A DNA stretch of 64,000 nucleotides from Dasyornis broadbenti (taxonomy: Eukaryota; Chordata; Aves; Passeriformes; Dasyornithidae): NCBI GenBank assembly GCA_013397935.1, contig VZRN01006292.1, positions 557,273-621,272 on the forward strand, given 5' to 3'. A program made the position numbers and the translations under genes. How positions within the stretch are numbered: position 1 is the stretch's first letter; every line of letters begins with the position of its first letter. Under the pieces are notes generated by a model that was not told the origin of the DNA, searched no databases, and was given only the letters and a program-made list of their open reading frames with translations. This document shows, in pieces, positions 39,467 through 50,643 of the stretch.

Positions 39467-42189
39467 CTCCCAGGCTTCCTCAGTTCCTAGCTTCTTATCA
39501 ATAAACTGCTCTGCAGTCTGGAGTCCTCTTTGGGATGAGCATAAGGCAATACCTCTGGCATCACTCATATGTTGTTGGGCTGACAACTTGTTCCTGCAGT
39601 GCTTGCCCAGAGACGGACCTCTAAGCCACATTCTCGGTGCCAGATGACATTTTGCCTGTCAAATATGATGCCATATGAGTCATAAAAACTTTTAGAAGAA
39701 TTCCAGTTTTTCTGCATTAAGAACTGCTTGATAGAGTCTTTGCCACTAAAATCACCCTAGAGGTTTCTCCAGAGTAAAGGGAAAACCAGGGATTTTTCTC
39801 CCCAGAGGCAGTAAGGGCTATGTGTTTTGAAGTGTAAATGCCAAAGAACAAGGACGAACTAGATACATAGTGCTAATAACACCCAGTGAGCTTTCAAATT
39901 GGTTATTTATGTGTGTAGGATCCTCCTAATAGACATGCTCCTTCATCTCCTTGCTGTGCATATACGGGGACAGTAGCTCTGCAGGCAAAAAAGTAAGCAT
40001 GCAAGTCACTCATGAAGCTTTATAAATGAGCCCTTCTACAACACTGTGACTGACAGGGCAGTATTATTTTTCTGATAGTTGTTGATGTTATGGAGTGGCA
40101 CTTGTTCACTGCTCTGTTATTTAACATTATAATTGAATAAAATAGCTTCCTGTTTTGTGCCTCCATCAAGAAGACATGTTTGCCCATGGAAAATTGTGAA
40201 TTACTGGAAGGTTTGTTTGATAATGAAATAAGATTTACAGCCTGGTTAATGCTGATTCCAGTATGTATGTGCATGTGCATATCAGATTTACTGTACTCTT
40301 GTTGACAAGGCTATGGATTAATTTTCTCTGCTCCTTTATCTTTTCATAAACTCATGTAGTGAGTGATCATATGAAGTAGCTCCTGACCTATTCCTCCACC
40401 ACTGAAAACAACAGTAAGGAATTTGTTGCTAAGCATGACTGAAACTGATGGACATTTCAGATTTAAATTCAATGCACTGGGTTCCATAGCTGAATTCACA
40501 GAAGACAACCCCATCAGAAAAGCATATATGTCAAAAGGAGAAAAATAATTTTTATTGTTATTGAGGTTAACTGAAGAGGACAATTAATACATATTCTTGT
40601 AATGGAAGAAATGCAGTTGCACTAGAAATAAAGGGACTAAGCTCTGTGCACACCACTCTGCTCTGTCCTCTGGAAAGGATCTTGCCCTCTTAATTCCTGT
40701 TCCTTGTTTCCTTGATTCAGTACAGTGGAAAAAGAAATAGTGGAAGTAACTTTTGGAGGAGTAGAGAAGGGTGCTTGAGCTTTATACAGGTTCAAAGAAA
40801 GACTGGATACTTGAAAGGAAAAAACATGTTGAGCACCAGCATGTAACTAGAAGCCACATCCTGCTCAGAAAGACCTTAAGTTTGAAATTATTAAGGGCTC
40901 AGCAAGCCACAGGAGGAAGAATTGTATATGCTTGCCTTGTTCTCGTCTCTAAACATCTCCTAATAACCACCGCAGGAGATAGGATATTGGACTAATGGAT
41001 TTTTTTCCGACTAACTATGACCATTCTTATGCTTTATGAAATGGGAAGATCTGAGATCACCTTTGTACCTCCATTAATTCAACCCCTGTTCTATATAATA
41101 ATGTGAAAGGGAATGGAGATGATTAATAGATAGAATTGATTTGGACTGGCTTTTTAGTTACGTATTGAACTTATGCTTCAAACATGACTTGTGATGTAAA
41201 TGAAGCATAAACAAATACATAACTGTGACAAATTGGTATTAAACGGTCCTTGTGGAAAGTGGTGGGAGTGAAATGTGTCCTTGCCTTTTTATCAGTTCAT
41301 TTAGCAAAGTCTCTATAATATATTATACTACAGAAGTTTCTGTGAGTCAGCACTGTACACCACCTCTTGTCTGATTCATGGTGTTCCTCTCCCAAAACTG
41401 TCTGCTGTCTGTTGCCACCAGTAGAGTGGTTTTTTTCAATACCTCCCATTAGGAAGGTTGTCTTGGTGTTGTGGATTGTAGAAGGAATTTAACTAACTTA
41501 GTTTGTAATGTTTGCTTATGCAGCATATTATTTTCATTAAAGTTGTGTTTTAACATAGGAAAATAAAGCACATGCACTATTGAAGACAAAGGTAAAGGAG
41601 AACAGCACAGTAACTCAAAACTGGTCTTGAATCTGTCACTCTCTGGTCTTTAATACTGCTTCTTGCAAGTGCCCATGTTCAAAGGAATTGGGATTGCTAA
41701 GGGTGTAAGGTGGTGTTTTCAGGGTCTGGGCTGATGGTATGCAGCCCAACAAGATTAAAGCAATCTTCATCATACAGGATTTTGGTAGACAATCTTTAAG
41801 AGTGGGTGTTATGACAGCCTGCATTTGCACAGCAAGAAGTTTCAGTCTCACTCATCCCACTCAGCTCATTCACTTCCAATCTCCTCCTTTTAGAAGGAAC
41901 AGTTACCCATCTTGCTGCTCTCAGAGATGCTCTGCCGACAGGCAGCCCACTCAAAATGTTCATTTAACCTCAGTTTCTGCTACCTTGGAGTTTGCAGGCA
42001 TCAGTGTCTGTCAGCAGGTGTGGCCCTCTCCCCTCTCAATTCCTTAGAGCAGAATGAACAAAGTGGCCCCAACAAGTGCCTTGTCATTTGATGTGATTAA
42101 TCGGACTAATTAATATCAGTAATGGTTTTGGTTTGTAGGGTGCCCTCATGCAGTCAGATGCCTTAAAAGACCCAAAGGTGCTGTAAGGT

Positions 42190-43269
42190 TGTCATGATTT
42201 AGCTTGGCCCAGGTTTTTCTAGTGGTGGCTCCTCTGTGAAGCTTCTCGAAGCCTTCACCATGTCCAGCTCTGAGGTGATGGACATGCTGCTGGCCAAGGC
42301 TGGGCCAATCAGAGATGCTGGTTACGCCTCTGTGAAAACATATTTAAGAAGAAACCAAAACAATGGGTGCACGCACTTCCTTTTAGCCAGAGGAGGAGGA
42401 GTAGGTGAGAGTATGTGAGGGAAAACAACATGGAGAGACCAAGGTCAGTGGAGAAGGAGGGGGAGGGAGAGCTCCAGGCGCCGGAGCTCTGCAGCCTCTG
42501 CAGGCCGTGGTGAGGCCCATGGTGAAGCAGGGGGTGCCCCTGCAGCCCATGGGGGCCCACGGGAAATGCTGAGATCAACTCGCCCATGCCAAAGCGAGAG
42601 GATGCCCTGGAGCAGGTCGTGGTCCAGAGGGAGTCCTAGTGGAGAAACAGGCCTTGACTTGCACCCTGAGACTGAACTGAGTGCCCCACATGGAGTGGGT
42701 GGGTGCCTGAGAGAGAGAGACTGAGAGAGAGAGAGACTGAGGTCCAGCAGAAGTCTGGTAAAGAGAAGAAGCCTTGCTCCCGAGATGGAAACGGCCCGGC
42801 TCAGAGGTCTGTACCCCGTGGAAGATGGACCCCATGCTGTAGCAGTTTTGGGGAGGCTGCTTGCCTCTGTGGGGACCAGTGTCACTGCTGCAGTGTCGGG
42901 CGGGCTGCCAACAGTGAGACCCATGGCTACGCAGAGGAAAAGAGCCTCTCCCTGGGCAGGGGAAGAAGATCTGGGTGATGAACTGACCTAACCCCCCCCC
43001 CACCCCCATGCCTTGTTCCCTTGTGCAGCTGCTGGGAAGGAGGGAGGGGGGTGAGCAGAGAAACGGTGGATTTGAAGGGTTTATTTTACTTCTCATTTAC
43101 TCCTCTGACTCTGTTAGTAATAAATTAGATCACTTTGCAACCTAAGTTAGGCCTGTTTTGCCTATTTGAGTGTGTCTTCTCCCAGGTTTCCATATCTCAA
43201 CTCATGAGCCCTGGATGTGGGTGTATAATTTGGGGGTACCTAGCATTTGGCCAGGGTCAAAGCATGACA
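42190..43269 (-). mobile_element. Solo ERV LTR (family A), complete, 1080 bp
   Basis: Seen: the ends read TGTCATG at 42190 and CATGACA at 43269, with a perfect 5-bp target-site duplication AAGGT at 42185-42189 and 43270-43274. In LTR orientation (- strand) it begins TGTCATGCTTTGACCCTGGC and has a TATA-like CTTAAATATG near its far end (about 42339-42348 on the + strand). It shows short GA/CT stretches at about 42711-42750. It is closely similar along its length to the LTR at 62631. No internal retroviral genes lie beside it, so it is a solo LTR formed by recombination. The 159-173-codon frames inside it are not genes. The 5-bp duplication fits avian ERVL/ERVK-type insertions. The family name is not assigned. 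Confidence 0.93.
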
Positions 43270-44516
43270 AAGGTTAATTGCCTTTCCCTTGTTTTTGATT
43301 CGTTCCTAAGTAGGATATCTGCCTTTCAGTGGATCTGAAGTTCCATGTGGCTGTATGACTGCAGGACTGTGCTACACTACTGCTCTTAGAGCTGAAGCCC
43401 AATGCTGTGGATTACTGACTAGTAAAATATGTGTCAGGTACCTGAAATCTCAGCTGTATAAACTATTAAGGCATGCTCTAAATCTTAATTGCATTCTTAC
43501 CTGAGAGGTAATTTGAAAGAGGGTGAGGATATATTCAGAGATTTGTCTTTATGTAGAATGGCTTGCTATGTAGATTTGCTATGTAGATTTGTCTTTATGT
43601 AGAATGACTTACCTGCAAGGAATATGAAAATTCTGGGTGATTTAGAGTATGAAATTGATAGCTAAGAGATCCTTTAGAACATCTGGAGATTTTTCTCTCA
43701 AGGAGACAAGTGAGAGTATATATATGTACCTTGGTGAGCGATTCACAGTACTTCAATGACACTTACATCAGAGTTCAGATCTGAAATTTGTGCTCTCAGA
43801 AAACAAGTGCTTGATGAACTTCTTATTCCAGCTAGATTTGGTGTACACTTCAACTTGCTTTCCTTAAGAAAGCACTGTTACTGAGAATGGTGTTTAGCAT
43901 TTGACATATCTGGTCTGAAGATAGCTCTTTCTGGGTAGAACAACTATATGTTAACTTGTAACAAAAGAATCTCTAATTCTAGCAATATATGTTTTGCCCA
44001 TTCATAAATCTAGACATTGCTTGGTAGAACATTCCTATCATTTAAGACCTAGTTTCCTGCTCTAAATGAAAGTGTCCTTAAAATACCAGCTGCCACTGAT
44101 ATCACCTTGCAGAATCCAAGGTGTTAAATACAGGGAAATTGGGTTTTGACAGAGATTTAGGCCATGATAATGTAAATATCTGTGGCAAATAATTGAAGTG
44201 AAGGATGCAATAGTTCTGAGAATCAAAACTCGTACTCAGAGCATGTTTGCTTGGGTTTTCTTTGGCATTGTCTTTTCTTCCACCATTTCCAAATTTCCTT
44301 CAAAAGCAGGGAGAAAAGCTAATGCAGTGATGAATCCAATGAGTCTGGAAAGTTCACAACAGGAATCTGGAATTCTCATGTGTTCAAAAATAAAGCTCGT
44401 GTCACTTTGTGTCTTGCTGGTCTCAGTAGGGTCTGGAAGGATGAGCTGGAAGCTGTACTACAGTATAAGACATTAACTTGAAGTCGCAAAATTACAGCAG
44501 ATCTTGTTTTAAGAAT
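43270..44516. other. Unique intronic sequence with a small tandem duplication
   Basis: No gene recognised. A local duplication lies at 43542-43610. Confidence 0.6.
43542..43610 (+). repeat. Nested tandem duplication
   Basis: A TTTGTCTTTATGTAGAATG phrase occurs at about 43542 and again at about 43588. Between them, GCTATGTAGATTT is repeated head-to-tail at 43565-43577 and 43578-43590. This suggests replication slippage in two steps. Confidence 0.8.
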
Positions 44517-44786
44517 TAGAATCATAGAACTGTAGAATGGTTTGGGTTGGAAGGAACCTTAAAGACCATCTAATTCCAGCCTTCCTGCCGAAAAGGGGCA
44601 CCTTCCACTAGAGGCTGCCCAGGGCACCATCCAAGTGCCCATAATCATTCCCAGAGATATGGGGCATCTACTATTTCTCAGGGCAGCTCTTTCCAGTACC
44701 TCGGTAAAGAATTTCTTCCTAATATCTAATTTGTACCTACTGTCTTTCTGTTTAAAGCCATTACCCTCTGCTTTATCGCTTAACCC
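44517..44786 (-). mobile_element. CR1 LINE 3' fragment
   Basis: The + strand reads AGAATCATAGAACTGTAGAA, TTTGGGTTGGAAGGAACC, then GAGGCTGCCCAGGGCACC and GTAAAGAATTTCTTCCTAA. This is the complement of the last about 270 bp of CR1. On the - strand a short frame (SDKAEGNGFKQKDSRYKLDI...) is the decayed ORF2 end. Confidence 0.92.
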
Positions 44787-47700
44787 TAACACAGAGAGTA
44801 CTTGGACTATTGCTCAGACCAGAGCACAGGGTCAGCGTGGAGCAGTATGCAAGGTGGAAGAAGGAGGTGTTGGCATCAAGAGGTTTAAGAAATATTGGTC
44901 CATGAGTGAGAAGTCTGTACTTAAGCCTAGAGAGTGCCCTATGCTTCAGCAAGAAGGTGGTTGCTGCCTGATCCAAAAATACCTTCCCTCTGCTCTTGGA
45001 GTGTTTTCCTGAGTGATGATACTCTTTAATCCCTGGAAGAGGATCTCTGCATAGGTGAGGGAGGCCCCAGTCAGCTGTTTTTAGAAGTGAAATACGTATG
45101 TGTTTTGCAGTCAGTCTCTCCCTTTTCAGGCTTAAGTAACAAAACCAGTTATAATTATACTTCCAGTCTTCCAGCATTTTGGGATAAAGGTTTGAAAGCT
45201 GCACAGTTCATAGAGACATGTCCTGCCCTGAGCAAGCAGGATTTGATGGTTGATATTCTGTCACGGCTGATGCTTGTGGATAAAAGCAGTCCTGGGTGGT
45301 TATGAAGAAGTGAGCTCATCCCACAGCCTCTTTCATGATTGCCCCAATATCCAGCACAGGGCATGGAGCCCCTTTGCTCCCTCTCTTCTCAGCTCCCAGT
45401 GCCTGTGGCAGGCTTCTCTGGAGGTCTTTCCAAAGAATTCACCCTGCAGCGGTGGTTCAGACAAGAGACAGGATTTGCAAATGTGCTGCCCTTGCCTCAG
45501 TGGAGTTTTGTACTGCACTAATCAGCCATCTGTGGGAAGGGAGGCTGGAGTGCCCGCTGACCCGCAGTGGGGCTGAAGTGAGCCCAGAAAGGAATGCTGT
45601 GGTTTGGTGAGTCTCCTGTGGGAGGGCAACCCTGCAGTGGGTTCATGGCTGCTGCCTCATGTGCACTGGGCTGGGGTGGACCTTGCCTCTGGGATGGACC
45701 TCATCTCTTATGGAGTTCCCAATAAGGAGCAGGGGCCAGTGGCCATAGCTTGACAAAGCCCCATCTTCCCCGAGCTCTCCCCAAGCCACCGTACCTTGGC
45801 CTCTGCTGGATGAAGGGAAAAAAAGGCTTGGTAAGAGAAGAGGCTTTTGGCATTAGCAGTTCTTTGTTGCTGAGGTGTTGTGATATATATAAAGATGAAA
45901 AAATTGTGAGCAAACTGCTGGTCCCAATTCAGTCCTCAGTTTAGGTGCAGCCCGACTCACCAGCTGCACCAGACACAGTGAAGAGATGAGGTCTCACCTG
46001 CTACCCCTGGCAGAGGCAGTGGCCACTGGTGAACGTGGTCTGAGGGACAGGTCTCCATGGATCTGTTCTTGCTCCTTGGCATCCATGTGATGGTCATGAG
46101 TGCTTGCAGTCCTGCAGGCCCAGGAGTGGTCAGGAGGTGTTTGGGCTGTGGCTGCCCATATCCAAGGATGAACTTCGCTTTCCTCTCCTGGGCGAGACCC
46201 TCCTGCCTTTTCCCCCAAACTCAGCCATTCCTGATGCAATCTGTGTTTCTGATACCTGAAAAACTCTCACTTTAAAGTGGCCTATTCTTAGCAAAAATAG
46301 ACAGCTGCCCAGGGATGAGGAATGTACTAAACCTTGTAATCTAGTTACCTTGGTAACATCTGTAAGAAACTAGTGCTAAGCCTCTTTCTGTTTTTTCTTC
46401 ATCTCTTTTATGGAAATACTTACTTCGGTTTACTTGACAAAAGTGTGATTTATACGAGACCCATTGTAGCCATTCTCCTGACCGTTATCCTGACAAACGA
46501 GTTCCCATTTCTACAAGAAAGGTTAAATGACTGTGAAAACAGATATTTGACTTCACAGAGGAAACCGAGATCTGCTGTCAAGTAACTAAGCTTTTGCTAA
46601 GAAAAGCAAGAAATCTTGTAAAAACTTCTCTATTGTTTCAGATTATTATAATGCTTGATCACATTTACTCAGTATAGGAATTCTTTTCAATGGTCATGTT
46701 TTAGAACAAATATAAGGGGTTTTTTTCCTGCATTGTAACATTCTCACACAATTGTAAGTTTTAGTTGTCAACCATATGTCATGCAGGGCAACAAAGAAAG
46801 AAAGAATTAAAAGCATTATTGCTAGACAAAGCGGACAGCTGTGCTTGAGAATTGGCTGTTCCTGGATCTAGCTCTTAGCACAGCTCTCATCTTTCCCATT
46901 TAGCTGTCTGTGTCCTGGTAGTGGTTACTCTGCACTGCATGAGCCAGGACACTTGAGTGTCAGCACACAGAAGTTTCCTAGGGATCAGGTTTGTCTGCTG
47001 CTGGGTAGGCAGTGTCCCCATCTTTTAGGTGGTTCTTTGTATCCTCACGTGTTTCTGTCTTTGCTGCCAACAGTAGGGAGTTTTCTGAGCCCCTCAAAGG
47101 GAAGAGCATCCCTTACTCTGTCACCCATTCAGTAATTGATTTAATTAATTTAAAACTAACTGTCACTTTTTAAACTGTTAATCAAGAAGCCAATTATCTG
47201 TTTATGGTCCTAAATACAAATCAGCAGCAACTAAAGTGTTCCTCTGTTAAAGAAATCTGGATTTCTTTCTGGTATCTCAGAGCTTTTAAAATGAGTTAGA
47301 AATATGGCTATTTTCTTTAAAAAAAAATGAAGACCCTATATTAGAATTCCCTTTTCTATTTTGGGATAGTAAAACTGCTTATTTATTTCTGAAAGTGTGT
47401 TTAGAATTTTAGCCTTTTTTATGTGTTATGCCTTGAAGACATAAGTCTCAGGCCATGATAGAAGGTTTATTAAGGATAAATCCTGCTCTTTTTATTCACT
47501 TACATAGCTGAAGTCCTCAAGCAACATTGCTCTGTTGCAAGTTTGGTTGGTGTACATATTTAAAAGACTTATTCTAAGAATGTTATGTCTTTTATTGTAT
47601 ATACACTTGTATTTGCAAGAGGTAATGTAAAAGTGATACATACCAAAGCATAGATTTAAAAAAAAAAATTAATGGCTATTAATTATACAGCTGCTTTAGA

Positions 47701-49249
47701 ACAATAAAAATGTTTCTTAAGTAAAATTATTTAAATTATGACTCTTAATTTGTATTGTTGTGAAATTAGATTTTTTACAGGTTTACAAAACAAAAGAGTT
47801 TTAAAAAATATGTTCATAGTGCATGCCCAGTCCTGTATATATTTATGGCATAAAATGTTGTTTGAGTGCAGCAAGTATGGCAATGATGTATGATGGCTTA
47901 TCTGTGGCTTTCTAAGTATTTAACTGAATTAGATCACTACCCATTTACCCAATATTTTCTTCTCTTTTAAAAATCTGGTCTGAGAGCAGTGAATAGTTAT
48001 TTTTTACTGTAATAATGATGGTGAGTCAACAATTTGATCAATCATGTAGTTAAGGCATGAGTATTTCTGAGCACATCTGTTAAAGGATGTGTCCTGGTGC
48101 TTTTTCTTTTTTAATTCCACATGCATGTAAATACGTTTACTTCTTTTCCATGGAAGTTGCTTAGAAGGGCCCCCAAAAGATGATCTATTTAGGTACTAAT
48201 ATATTAAAGTCCATCTTATCCCCTGTCTTCAGTTTCAATCTGAGTGCATTCCTGACTGCTGATGCCTCAGTTTTGTTTCCAGGTTCATTGTCTGCAATAA
48301 GCATAGGCCTGTAGAGCCTTGGGCAGGTGTTTGCACCATTAGCAAAACCATGGATGTTGCCAAAAAAGAGGTGCTTTAGAGAATAAGAAGTAAGCAAATT
48401 GAATGCCAAATTCTGCTTCTGTTTAATCCTTTGAAGGATAAATTGTTTTACTAGATAGCCTGTTGGCCAAAAGATTGTTTCAAAGTCAAGAAGGACTGAG
48501 TAGCAGCACAGGTGGCAAATTCCAGTGCTGATGAGAACTGGATACACAAATCCTTAAGTATGTGAAGACATATTAATCATACAATCCAGCTGTAAAATCT
48601 TAGGGGTAACAATGGCACATCCAGAGGTTTTGGTGAAGCTTTCAGGTTTATCATTTCATCCACTATTTGTCAGTGTTTTTAAGTATTTTATGACACACAA
48701 TGAATGAATGGATGAGCACCTGAAAAAAATGAAGAAAGGATCTTTTGTTTCTGGAGTCAGCTCTTCTAGTATGATCTCTACTGCCAGCAGTGAATGCATC
48801 GGATGTGTTTATATTGTATCTCTGCAAGAGGATGTTTATGGATATGACATGTGCTGTTCTGCACACTTCAAACCTGAGATTCAGATTCTCTTTTAGTACC
48901 ACATGCACCTCTGTTGATTTCAAAAATATGTAATACTGCACTAATGAGCATGGTATAAGAATCTAAATAGATTCATAGACATATGGACAGATAGATTGAT
49001 TAAGGCAGACTTTATCACTTTGTCCCTAAAAATCCTCTGTGGTTATCTTTTATGTACACAGTGGTACTAAATTGTCAGCCCAGAAAATTTCCCTTAACTT
49101 AGTAATATTCTATGGATTTACTTAAAGCTTTTGCTTGAAAGTGTGGAGGAGTGTGTGTGCACATTTTGCAGAAATGTACTGGTGCTAGTAATATAAACAG
49201 TTTTCATTCTGTTTTGAAAAAACATTGTGAATATATAAATTATGTTTGA
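44787..49249. other. Intronic sequence, GC-richer in its first part
   Basis: From about 45300 to 46240 the sequence is clearly more GC-rich than the surrounding intron and is open in several frames on both strands. No protein similarity, CR1 or LTR structure was recognised. From 46600 to 49250 it is AT-rich with no feature recognised. Confidence 0.55.
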
Positions 49250-49303
49250 ACTGGACAGAGATGATTATGTGGCATGTGACTGAAAATATATATTTTTTAA
49301 TAG
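49250..49303 (+). other. 3' splice site region of the NOL4 exon
   Basis: The acceptor AG is at 49302-49303. The pyrimidine tract is poor: essentially one run of six T, interrupted by A/T alternation. No other AG occurs between the ACAGAG at about 49254-49260 and the acceptor, leaving an AG-free zone of about 40 nt. A candidate branch-point region (GTGACTGAA) lies at about 49276-49284. The weak tract suggests dependence on exonic enhancers or regulated use. Confidence 0.7.
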
Positions 49304-49587
49304 ATGATTCAGCTGCAGAGAGTTTTAATGGCAATGAGACCGTGGGACACAGTTCCAATGCTTCAGGGGGAACACACTGCAGGGAGATGGCAGAAACCAA
49401 CAGTAATGGCAAAACAAATCTGGAGCAGGATGAGCAGCCTCTGAACCTGAGTGACAGTCCCCTCTCTGCTCAGCTGACTTCAGAATACAGACTAGATGAT
49501 CACAGCAGTAATGGAAAGAACAAATACAAGACTCTCCTAATTTCTGATCTCAAGATGGAACGGGAGGCAAGAGAAAATGGAAGCAAG
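49304..49587 (+). CDS. NOL4: Internal coding exon of NOL4 (nucleolar protein 4)
   Basis: Seen: a 284-bp open segment preceded by TTTTTTAATAG and followed by AAG|GTAAGA. The first two bases complete a codon begun in the previous exon (GAT, Asp if the split base is G), and the last codon AAG is complete, so the upstream intron is phase 1 and the downstream intron phase 0. The translation starts DDSAAESFNGNE and ends KMEREARENGSK. It is Ser/Asn/Glu-rich, with no membrane or enzymatic motif. PLNLS lies at 49438-49452 and resembles the PxDLS motif bound by CtBP corepressors. Known: NOL4 is a largely neuronal nuclear protein whose central region contains this acidic, low-complexity stretch; the paralogue NOL4L differs clearly here. 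Compared with the human protein as I remember it, several residues in the first half differ while the last third is almost unchanged. Skipping this exon would shift the frame. Identity is by recall of the family, not by a search. Confidence 0.92.
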
Positions 49588-49593
49588 GTAAGA
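49585..49593 (+). other. 5' splice site of the NOL4 exon
   Basis: AAG|GTAAGA matches the vertebrate donor consensus at all positions except the last (A instead of T at +6). This is a strong donor. Confidence 0.88.
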
Positions 49594-49935
49594 TGCTTCC
49601 ACATGGTCCAGATATGAAGCATGTAGTTTAGAAAAGAAAAAGATTTGTGAGGCCAAACTAAAGGTTACTTACAGCTAAGCACTTAATGCAATGTGTCTAA
49701 TGTTTGTCAGATCATTACTTAAATGCCATATGTAGATTTGTATGCTCTGTTACACATATATGATGCATATGTACATTAAGTATATGTGGATGTACATGGG
49801 TGAATGCATACGCATAGGCAAATATATTGTGCTGACACACAGACAAAAATGGTGTAGTTCTCCATCAGACATAAATTTTATCAATCTATTTATTGGGAAC
49901 TGTCTATGTTACCCATTTGAAAAAAAATATTAAAA

Positions 49936-50000
49936 GATATATATAATGTGATACATATATATATGTATAAATATGGAGACACATATATGTATGTATATTT
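49936..50000 (+). repeat. AT-rich microsatellite-like stretch
   Basis: Imperfect ATATAT/ATGTAT repeats immediately upstream of the LTR at 50043. Confidence 0.75.
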
Positions 50001-50042
50001 ACAGATGGCCATCTCATCACATCTATTATGTATCTGTAGAAT

Positions 50043-50643
50043 TGTCATGCTTTAAACCCAGCTGGCACCTGAGTATCTCACAGCCACTTGCTCACTCTCC
50101 TCCCTGCCCTGGTAGTGTCAGGAGGAGAATGGAAAAAACGGTAAAACCTATGGGTTGAGATAACAGTTTAAATGTTGAAATAAAGTAAAGTGTACCACTA
50201 TTATTACTACTACTACTGCTGATAAATGTAATGAAAAAGGAGACAACAGAAAGAGAAAGAGTAATAAAATCCAAGAAACACAAGGGACGCACAATACAGT
50301 TGCTCACCACCCACTGACCAATGCCCAGCCACTGTCTGAACAGTGATTGACAGTTTCTGGCCAGTTCCCCTCAGTTTATATACTGGGCATGATGCTCTGT
50401 GGTGTGGAATATCCCTTTGGCCAGTTCAGGTCAGCTGTCCTGGCCTTGCTGCCTTCCAGCCATTTGTGCACCTGCTCACTGGCAGAGCCTGGGAAACTGA
50501 AAAATCATTAACTCGGGGAAAGCACTGCTTAGCATCCACTAAAACATGTATTGTATCAATATTATTCCCATACTTAATCCAAAACACAGCCCTGTACCAG
50601 CTACTAGGAAGAAAATGAACTCTCTCCCACCAAAACCAGGATA
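50043..50643 (+). mobile_element. Solo ERV LTR (family B), complete, 601 bp
   Basis: Seen: it begins TGTCATGCTTTAAACCCAGC and ends AAACCAGGATA (the canonical final CA is mutated to TA). A perfect 5-bp target-site duplication AGAAT flanks it at 50038-50042 and 50644-50648. Inside are a short ATT/ACT trinucleotide run (about 50200-50222), a TATA box TTTATATAC at 50375-50383, and phrases common in a widespread avian LTR (GGAATATCCCTTTGGCCAGT, CCTGTACCAGCTACTAGGAA). No internal viral genes flank it. It lies only 455 bp past the NOL4 exon donor, in the sense orientation. It differs from family A except at the TGTCATG start. Confidence 0.95.
50375..50383 (+). promoter_or_regulatory. LTR TATA box
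   Basis: TTTATATAC in the sense-oriented solo LTR, in the position expected for the LTR's own promoter. Current activity is unknown; the LTR has aged, as shown by its mutated 3' terminus. Confidence 0.5.

Larger units (their letters stand above)
24051..42189. other. Unique intronic sequence, 18 kb
   Basis: A long repeat-poor stretch. No CR1, LTR or exon was recognised apart from the small items listed separately: the X-box at 28467, the TG duplication at 28038, the TGCATG cluster near 29506, poly-C at 34448, the N gap at 36221 and a 19-bp tandem repeat at 39431. The longest open frame (39189-39647, + strand, 152 codons) has no recognisable similarity. Confidence 0.6.
1..49303 (+). other. NOL4: Upstream NOL4 intron (partial, 5' end outside window)
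   Basis: No other NOL4 coding exon was recognised upstream of the exon at 49304, including the segment that should immediately precede it in the protein. All ORFs here are either inside CR1 or LTR repeats or lack splice context and recognisable similarity. An intron of at least 49 kb fits the very large size of this gene in vertebrates. Short exons below about 50 bp could have escaped notice. Confidence 0.75.

Noticed and set aside
42445..43096. Overlapping 159- and 173-codon frames on the - strand
   Set aside because: They lie wholly inside a solo LTR, in the GC-rich, CpG-poor part that is open by composition, and show no recognised retroviral protein.
44773..45204. 143-codon - strand frame next to a CR1
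   Set aside because: No recognisable similarity or splice context; only its edge touches the CR1. It is compatible with a chance frame.
49246..49303. ATG at 49246 as a translation start for a short NOL4 isoform
   Set aside because: It is intronic sequence upstream of the acceptor that happens to be open and in frame. No promoter or start context is visible.
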